A stretch of 62,000 bases of DNA from Mesostigma viride (Eukaryota; Streptophyta; Mesostigmatophyceae; Mesostigmatales; Mesostigmataceae): assembly GCA_009746045.1 (NCBI GenBank), contig RPFO01000643.1:57501-119500 (forward strand), written 5' to 3'. This document shows positions 54,766-62,000 of the stretch, one piece after another. Both the position numbers and the translations under genes were made by a program. The notes under the pieces were generated by a model. The model saw nothing but the letters and a program-made list of their open reading frames with translations, made no database searches and was not told the DNA's origin. Each line of letters starts with the position of its first letter. Within the stretch, counting starts at the first letter, position 1.

Positions 54766-56968
54766 TTAGCAATTTAGTACCTCTTAAATAATTGATAAGG
54801 GCCATTTTTTCACCGACTAGCACGAGACCAAATTCAATTTCAATATCAATTTCAACTTGGACGGCCGACTTAGTCCGAATCATTAGATTTAATCACCGGC
54901 ATAGCGAAAAAGGCCGGATCAAAAGGAGAGAACCAGCGCACTAGGCCAGAAATCGGGAGAATCCGGACCATGGTAGCTCGAGCCTGCCGTTATCTTTTCC
55001 GTGTTTTCAAGTCGTTCCGGATGATGAATTAATATGAATGGAGATGGCAATGTGTATAGCCTTATACTTATACACTCGACTTCTCCGTCAAATCTTATCG
55101 ACCAGGTTTCGAAACAACCCATGAACGCCGCACGTAGATGCAGATCCAACGGAGCAAACGACGTCACGACCGACGCGGCGCCAACTCGCCTCGATTCCAT
55201 TCTTGCGAGCCATTTTACAACGTCGCGTACCCGAGCCCAGTTCCATGTAACGTGAGATGTAAAATACGCTTTTCAGACTGGGAATTGTGTCCAACACCGT
55301 CGTGCAGAACCACCGATGCACCAACAACAAAAACAACGCCAGCTGGACACAGCGCCGCGTCGTTCCGTATCCTTACTGGTTGCCCTTCCGCTGTTCCGCG
55401 GACCCGCGACCTTCCTTTTGCATAGCTTTGCGCGAAACTTTGAGATTGGAAATACAAAATCATTCTTTCACCGACTGATAAACACATAGACCGCGTTACA
55501 TGAGCATGCATGTCGCGTACCTCTAGCTAGTGTACATCCTGGATTGACCGGATATGGAACATAGACGATGCTTTAGCCGGAAATGTGTGTATCATTGTCT
55601 GTGTTATAATTGATCAATGACGCAACCACTGTATGCCATTAATTTAATTACTCATTAATTAATTTATTAATAGACACGTGACTGCGTCACGTGAGCATAA
55701 GTCCTCAGTGGGAGGGGAACATGGGATGGAATGGATGATGTAAGCTATCTAGGTCCTAGTTACAGGGTTGTGGGCACCACGGCCCGAATCCCTATGAATG
55801 CCATACGCGGTCACAGGCAAAGCCCCCACAGACTTGGGGGGGTTCTCCTTCATCACTACTTGCCATCTATCCTTGCGTACCATCTGCCTCCATATTACAG
55901 ACAAACCAGGAGGCTGCCCGGGTGTGAGCCCGTCACGTCTAGGGTAGCACATGTCCATATGCCGAGTCTATCACAAAAAGTCCACGGTCATTACTCATAA
56001 GTAACTCAAAATGAGGTTGGCTTTTCATTGCAATACTAGTTTGTGTGAGGGATATCTGAATCAGTTTTGTTGCAGCTATTGACCGACCTTCAAAACCTGT
56101 GAGAAGCAAGTGGATTTCAGAATGGCAAGGCAACTTTTGTATCCACGGAATCCCATCGGGGGAAAGCCAGTCAGGAAGATGGCATGGACGTCCCGAGAGC
56201 ATTGGTACACAGCTATCATTGAAAAGCCTGGTGGATACCAAGGCTCGCTTTTCTACAACTGGGCACTTGCGGCCGCTAGCCTTGGCCTAGCTATGTCCTG
56301 GCAATCTAGCGTTAAGCAGCGTTTAGCAAACTAGAAAAGCAAGTCGAGAGGACACTCTCTATAAGACGTCTATGATGAGTGAAGCAACCGCTGGGCACAC
56401 GCTTTCACACCGCACCTTCAATGTCTGGAACCGTTTAATTCAGGCTTTTTGAAAGTTCATGCTGGTCCAGCTGTTCTCGCGCAAAGCGGATGTTCTTGTC
56501 TACGGCTCTCACTGACACGGTTAGTTCTGGAATCGGACTCTGCAGCTCGCTGAGCTAGTCGCCCCCGCGCCAACAGCGCTGGTCATGCTCGAACGATGAC
56601 AACGGTTGGTTCGCTCGGAAAGATGACAGGTGCAGCCGGGAAAACAGAAACAGGCGCTGCTATTCTTGCTGTCGTAACTTTTCTGGTGTTGGGAATGCAG
56701 GATCTAGCTGAATGCATTGACACGGTTAGCATGTACGTGGCATGGAGAATGTCAAGGTCGGCATTCTTGGTGGCTTCCTCTCTAGAAAACACAAGCGAAC
56801 GCAAATACTGATGGCTTTCCCTTACGATGCTTCCCGCAATCCCGTGTGCAACGTTGCGACTGCCTGAGGCTCGATGACCGACTGTGAATGGGTTGACTGG
56901 ATCCGGGCGCGTGGTATGATACCTAAAGTAATTTGCTTGCACTTGACATTGGGTTAGCGTATTGCAGA

Positions 56969-57002
56969 CTTGAGTAGTCTAGTGTACACTAGACTACTCA
57001 AG
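56969..57002. repeat. 34-bp perfect palindrome
   Basis: CTTGAGTAGTCTAGTGT followed by its exact complement. The first block copy has a near-palindrome with a 5-base loop at the same place. Confidence 0.9.
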
Positions 57003-57186
57003 AAGCCAGCGGGTCCCACTAGTAGGGGATAAAATCCGTTAATGCATCCATACAACCATCCACCGAATTTGCAACCGTAAGGGTGAGGTTCTTCCGAAAA
57101 TTGGCTCCGCCGTCACGCCGCCGTAAGCTTACGGAGTTTCAACGGGCAAGTTGCAAACACGCACTTTTTTTTGCTACTGTATGCTG

Positions 57187-57477
57187 CCCCCGCCCACCTC
57201 CGGCGGCTTGCGCCACCTTTACCCCAGTCAACCCGTCGCCCCTCGGGTTGGGGACAACGCCTCCACCATCCGACGGCCCCAATCCCTCGCGTCGCGTCTA
57301 TGTGGTTCCGTAGTTTGCTTGTTTTGTATTGGTTGTTTATGTGTAGTATTTTGTAGTATTTTGGACGGACGACCCGAGCCGCTAACTTAGCGGGTTTATC
57401 GCGGCCGTTGGATCCATCATCGGACGCTCCAGATTGTCGGAGGCTAACGTTTTAACTTTTTTCATTTTGCCTTCGTA
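57187..57477. other. 291-bp segment present only in the second block copy
   Basis: In the first copy TGCTG is followed directly by TATCGGTGCC (30612 onward). Here 291 bp intervene. No target-site duplication or known element was recognised, so it may be an insertion here or a deletion there. It shifts the promoter region about 400-700 bp upstream of the leader exon. Confidence 0.6.
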
Positions 57478-57865
57478 TATTGGTGCCACGTATTCGAGTG
57501 AACGCACCCCAGACAGCCCCAGACTTGCTAATTCCCCAAATTGCCACGTCACAATTCCCGGCTTGCGCCCCAGCTGCAGCCAGTCACGTGCCCCCGCAAA
57601 CACGTGTGGATGTCTTGACTTGTGAGTTGTGACTCGACTGGGCGGTGCATGGTCTGCGAAGGCAGCTCTTGGATTGCTGCATCGGCCCGCATACATCTGT
57701 CCCGTGCTGGAGAGAAGAAGGCCATGCCTGTCGTTTTGTTAAACCGCGATATTTTGCGGCTTTATCATGTCTTGCGTCGGTACTCGATTGCGCGGATAGA
57801 ATGGCTCTTGTTCACTTGGTCTTTTATAGTTAAGTACTTCCGAGACCGCCAAGCGAGCGGTAGCG

Positions 57866-60387
57866 ATGGCGTCAAGTGGAGTTTCTCCTTGTTGCTCCTC
57901 AGTATCTGTCGTTTCAAAGTGGAGCACATGCGCTTTGGTGCGATCTACTGGCGTGCGGAGCAAGCCATGCGCCCTGCGGCAGGGCCGACCGTCGCAATTG
58001 CAGGGTCGCATTTGTACGCCTTCTGGGCTCTTCAAGCAGCAACGGGCCTCGATTCCCGTATCCTTTTCACGGAAGCAAGGTACGTTTGTTGCTAAGCAGC
58101 TATGTGCCACCGCGGACTGTCCATCATTTCCTTGTATTTGCTTTCTTCATGCATGGTAATGAAAGCTAGCCATTCATCGACTTGAATATATACCCGTTTG
58201 AAGAGGGCCGGCGATGGGAATCTGTTTGGTAACTCTGGGGCAAAAATGTTTCATCCCAGTAATTTTTCGTTGGCACCAACTCTAGGTAACGTCTTCAACC
58301 TGTGGGCTGTGTGGCTTCGGCTTGTCTTGAACGCCTCTTGCTGCCATTATACCATCCCCCGACATCCAGGGGGTGCGCGCAGTGTGCATGCGGCCATGGC
58401 ATCGGCTGAGAAGTGCTTCACCCGGGACGATGACCCACGGGGGGTGGGCAAGATTCGAGTTACGCCGGATGGAAGGGTTGTTATTCAGGACTTCATAGCG
58501 TGCGTTTTGTACACAGATGTTGATGGGACATCAAAAGTGTCTGCACGCAGGATGAGCCGTCGAATGTTCACGAGTATCTTGGAGCGACATCCAGAGTTTG
58601 TGGTTGACACTTTTCCATTTTCGCGGAGGGGGAGCAAGACCCGGGTCGTCACATTCGCACAACTGCAGGCGGTGGTTTGTGAATTGCCATCCTTGCAGGA
58701 AGATTTTCAAAACTGTGTCAAGAACGCATCTTCTTGGGATGAACTCAAGGGCATCCTTTTATCCCAATCAAGCCAAAAGACCAAGTGGCGCTGGTCGGCG
58801 GAAGATGTCCAGCAAGAGATGGAGCTGGAGCTGGCCGCGGATGACGGAAGGGGTCCCGCCGTCAACGACAAACCGCGGGGTGCTGGCAAGATTCAAGTTA
58901 CGCCCGGTGGAAGGATTTCTGTTATCGACGCAATAACGTACCTTCTCTACTTGAACCCCGATGGAACACCGAAGCCAGGTGCGCGTAATTTTGCTCGGAC
59001 CAGACTCAGTACCTGTTTGAAGCGACACCCGGGAGTCTGTTTTGAACGTTTTCGATTTCCAGGGTTTGTTAGAGGACACGGCACCCCGGTTGCCACAGTT
59101 GCAGAATTGAAGGACATTCTTTGTGATGTGGTAGGCCAAAACTACGATTTGGAAACCTCCATCAGAAATGCCTCTACATGGGGTGCTCTCGAGAGCATCA
59201 TCTTAGCCAATCCAAGCAAATGTGTGCAGAACACTTTTACGGAGAAAGACATTCAACGGCGCCTTGCCGCGGAGCTGGGAGGGCAGATGGAAGTTCGCTG
59301 CAAATTTGGAGTTATCGACATTCTTGCCGAAAAAGCAAAGGTCCTCGTGGAAGTGAAAGTGTCTTTAGCCTGGATGGAAGCCTTGGGTCAGTTGCTTGTT
59401 TACGGGTCTGAATACCCGGACTATAAGAAGCGGATGCACCTGTTTACAACTCCTAAAGCGGCTCCGCTTTATGCGTCTCACCTTCTGGCTATGAAGGAAG
59501 TTTGTGACATGCATGGGATTGAGATCACCCTTGAAGAGAATGTTGAGGTCCGTCCTAGTCTCGATGAGAAGGTCATGCCAGCGTCATCAGGCATGGAGAT
59601 TTCAGGTGATGGGGGAAGTTCTACGTTGGACCGTGCCCCACAGAATGCGGAAGAGATTCGAGTGACGCCTGACGGGATGATTTCTGTTAACGATGCACTA
59701 TCATTCCTGTACTCGAATTTCAATGGGAATTTGAAGCGGGGGAGTGCGCTTAGCATGGCCCGTCATGCCTTGTCGTGTTTCAAGAACCAACACCCGGAGG
59801 TTGCCATCGGATACTTCAACTTTTCAAGGGCACAGGGGCGGGTGACCCCAGTTGCCACGTTTGCAGTATTGAAGGCGATTCTTTGTGATTTGCCCAACCT
59901 TCATTACAATTTGGTGACCTCTATAAAGAGCGCAACTACATGGTATGATCTGAAGGGCATCCTCACAACACAATCAAGCCAAGGGAGGAGGCGAAAGTCG
60001 ATGGAAAGAGACATCCAACAGCGCCTTGCCGGGGAGCTGGGGGGGCAGATGGAAGTTCGCTGCAAATACGGAGTTATCGACATTCTTGTCAAAGCTGAAA
60101 AGGTCATCGTGGAATTGAAGAAGTTCTCAGCCTGGATGGGAGCCTTGGGCCAATTGCTTGCTTACGGGTCTGAATACCCGGACTATAAGAAGTGGATGCA
60201 CCTGTTCATTACTTCTAAGTCCCCTCGTTTATACTCGTCACGCCTTGCGTCAATGAAGAATATTTGCCATGCGCTCGGGATCGAAATAAGCCTCGAGCCG
60301 GAGAGTGTCATACACCGCCTTCATCAGGACGATGCGGATATGCTGGTGTCCAGCACCGAGGTCGCGGGCGAAACAGGTGCGGTATGA
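57866..60387 (+). CDS. Second leader + A-domain + PD-(D/E)XK gene
   Basis: Same two-exon model as 30990-33501: exon 1 57866-58079 (AAG|GTACGT), exon 2 58370-60387 (ATCCAG), phase 1, 743 residues. A 4-bp indel relative to the first copy lies inside the predicted intron, as expected if that part is non-coding. In exon 1 two of three base differences are synonymous in this frame. All nuclease residues (E, D, E-x-K, Q in both modules) are kept. Differences from the first copy cluster in one helix of each A domain: codons from 58549 (A1), 58987 (A2) and 59752 (A3). A two-codon insertion (Glu-Leu) lies in the linker between A1 and A2. An alternative start is ATG 58396. Confidence 0.75.
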
Positions 60388-61216
60388 ACGAGGAGGCTGG
60401 CGCTGCTTGTTGCATTGGTACTTAAGTGCAGGCTTCAACTTCCAACCATCCGGTTTTCAACATCATGTGTGTTCCATCATGCGGTTTCTGACTTCATCTG
60501 TGCTTTGGAGTTGCCTTGCATATCCTGGTTTAGCAGGATGTGCCATTGTTCAATTCGGAAATCATTTGCACGCTTGATAAGCATTTATAACATGGTACAG
60601 TTTTTGTGTTAGTCATTGCACATGAAGTAGTGCACATGGCCCTTTGCGCGCGGGGTGTTGAAGCTCGAATATTGAAGTTTACACTCTTAATTGCCGGCAT
60701 GCTGTGTGTCACCCAGGTACGCAAGCACCCATTCGTTCCCCATTTGGCTTGCGGGGGTGGGGCATCACCCAAACTTTGCTTTGTAGCCCTCATGGTTGAC
60801 TGAACGACCTGTCAACCCTCCTGTTACTGTATACGTGTTGCGATGCCACCATTTAGGGGCATGCGCCGAAACGATGTAACTTTTTTACGAGCCCAGCCGC
60901 ACCCGCGCGCCCGCCCGCCCGTCGCGCACCTTCCTGCCCTCACGCCTTTCTGCCTACCGACCGGCATAAGTTCCATTTACGCTTTGCTGGTTTGTGACAG
61001 CAAGGAATGCTCTTCAAGAAAAAAATATATATTACTATGGACTGCTCATTCCTTGCATGTGATTTTTACAAATAAGCAACCTAACTCAGCCATGAATTGA
61101 TTTGATGGATACCCGATTGAAGGCAAGATTAGCAATAGCAAGTTGTCAATGTGAGTTTGCTGGTGTTTCCACTGAAGTTATCATCGTTCGTATCTCATCA
61201 TGGGTTGTTTTATCAT

Positions 61217-61223
61217 TATAAAA
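61217..61223 (+). promoter_or_regulatory. TATA box candidate, second copy
   Basis: TATAAAA 108 bp before ATG 61325, same position as in the first block. Confidence 0.4.
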
Positions 61224-61324
61224 GCTATGTAATTGACAGAAGCATGACTTGGGATTTTTTGGAACGCCTTGTTTTCTTGCAATACCATCCAATTACAGCG
61301 GGTGAGCGCAATTTGCAGGCAGCG

Positions 61325-61702
61325 ATGGAGTTGGTCGAACACTTCCGCAGCTCCAACAATGACTCGCAGGGTGCAGGGAAGATTCGAGAAACGCCCGATG
61401 GCAGGCTATCCATCATCGATGTAATAGTCTGCCTCTGGTATACGAATCCTGATGGAACCCTAATGCCGAATGCGCGGGACTTGGCTTCTCAAACCTTCAG
61501 GCGGTTCTTGAAGAAGTACCCAGAGGTGGTGGTGGACAAACTTCAGCTCCCGGGGCCTTGGAGGGGAGTGACCCCGGTTGCCACGGTTGAACAGCTGAAG
61601 AACATTCTTCGTAAACTGCCGCTCTTTCAGTTGGATTTCGTAACCTCAGTCGACGGGGAATCTGCATTGGACGACAGCGACACACAAGGGCATCCCCTCT
61701 GA
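61325..61702 (+). CDS. Second single A-domain protein
   Basis: Counterpart of 34437-34814, same length and same upstream acceptor (ATTACAG, exon from 61299, phase 1). Between the copies the region after the A-domain AR dipeptide changes from PLAAATF to DLASQTF (61478 onward), while the rest is nearly unchanged. It has no nuclease domain. Confidence 0.6.
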   Translation: MELVEHFRSSNNDSQGAGKIRETPDGRLSIIDVIVCLWYTNPDGTLMPNARDLASQTFRRFLKKYPEVVVDKLQLPGPWRGVTPVATVEQLKNILRKLPLFQLDFVTSVDGESALDDSDTQGHPL

Positions 61703-62000
61703 GAGCGCGGTTATACTTCCATATGACACGCCTCGCCTTGGATGAAACAGGTGCGGGGGTCAATCATCAACAGGGCAGGTATGGACAAACAAAATAATCT
61801 TTTCCCATTCTTCTCTTCCTGTGCCCCCTGGCAGGAACCCTTCCTGCCTGCTGGTCCAGCTCAACCCCCTGACCCTTGTTGGTGCCCTTTTTCCCTGTTT
61901 CTTATGCCTGCCATGGATTACCATTCTAGTCTCAATCCATTAAGGCAGGGTGGGAGGACATGGAGCTGTGTCAAGTGTTTTCTAGCCTGTGCATGATGTG

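Larger units (their letters stand above)
50312..54775 (-). mobile_element. 5'-truncated LINE with 10-bp TSD TTAGCAATTT and an empty site
   Basis: TTAGCAATTT flanks the insertion (50312-50321, 54766-54775). The first block copy has a single TTAGCAATTT at 27850-27859. The LINE reads leftward: RT fragment, C-terminal domain, a 3' untranslated part with a CTCCC-AAC-GGAG hairpin, then TTATAATTT. It is truncated just upstream of the RT. A TTAA transposon (50331-52231) sits in its tail and a SINE (52547-52754) in its ORF. Confidence 0.85.
54766..62000. repeat. Block A, second copy (direct repeat)
   Basis: Parallels 27850-35105. It lacks the SINE and the 50-bp retroposon tip present in the first copy, and carries 291 bp (57187-57477) absent from the first. 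Runs off the window edge. Confidence 0.95.

Overview
This window is eukaryotic nuclear DNA. It has spliceosomal introns (GT donors, C/T-rich CAG acceptors), long introns packed with satellites, non-LTR retrotransposons, SINE-like repeats and MITEs. A rhodanese with an organelle-type leader, a zinc-finger HUH (Rep-like) transposase and GC-rich coding sequence together suggest a green alga or close relative. That placement is inference; the species cannot be read from the sequence.

Layout. 1-4.1 kb: no recognised gene. 4.1-9.3 kb: a decayed LINE on the minus strand, interrupted by other retroposon ends. 11.2-21.6 kb: a five-exon minus-strand gene for a ~1,650-residue armadillo-like helical protein; its introns hold a MITE and a 1.2-kb GGGA satellite. 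22.6-27.4 kb: a three-exon plus-strand gene for a plastid-type rhodanese, head to head with the armadillo-like gene; its last intron holds ~129 copies of a 10-bp repeat. 27.85-35.1 kb: block A, with a two-exon gene encoding a leader peptide, three copies of a small repeated domain (here called the A domain) and two PD-(D/E)XK nuclease-like domains. A second gene 3' of it encodes one more A domain. 36.3-37.0 kb: a short tandem array and a 35-bp RNA-like hairpin.

The second half is a rearranged copy of the first. 37.85-41.5 kb is an inverted, broken copy of the armadillo-like gene. 41.6-45.0 kb is a rhodanese copy without exon 1. 54.77-62.0 kb is a direct copy of block A. Between them lie insertions absent from the first copy: a 4.6-kb segment with a zinc-finger/HUH transposase gene, and a 5'-truncated LINE carrying a nested TTAA-type DNA transposon and a nested SINE. 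Comparing the copies gives true empty sites and target-site duplications for several elements.

The most interesting signal is in block A. The two copies of the A-domain/nuclease gene are very similar overall. In all four A domains, however, the amino-acid changes cluster in the same predicted helix, at relative positions 0, 3, 4 and around 7, often with two or three bases changed per codon. The nuclease residues do not change. This looks like a modular recognition-nuclease family with a diversifying recognition surface, possibly sent to an organelle. Its function is unknown.
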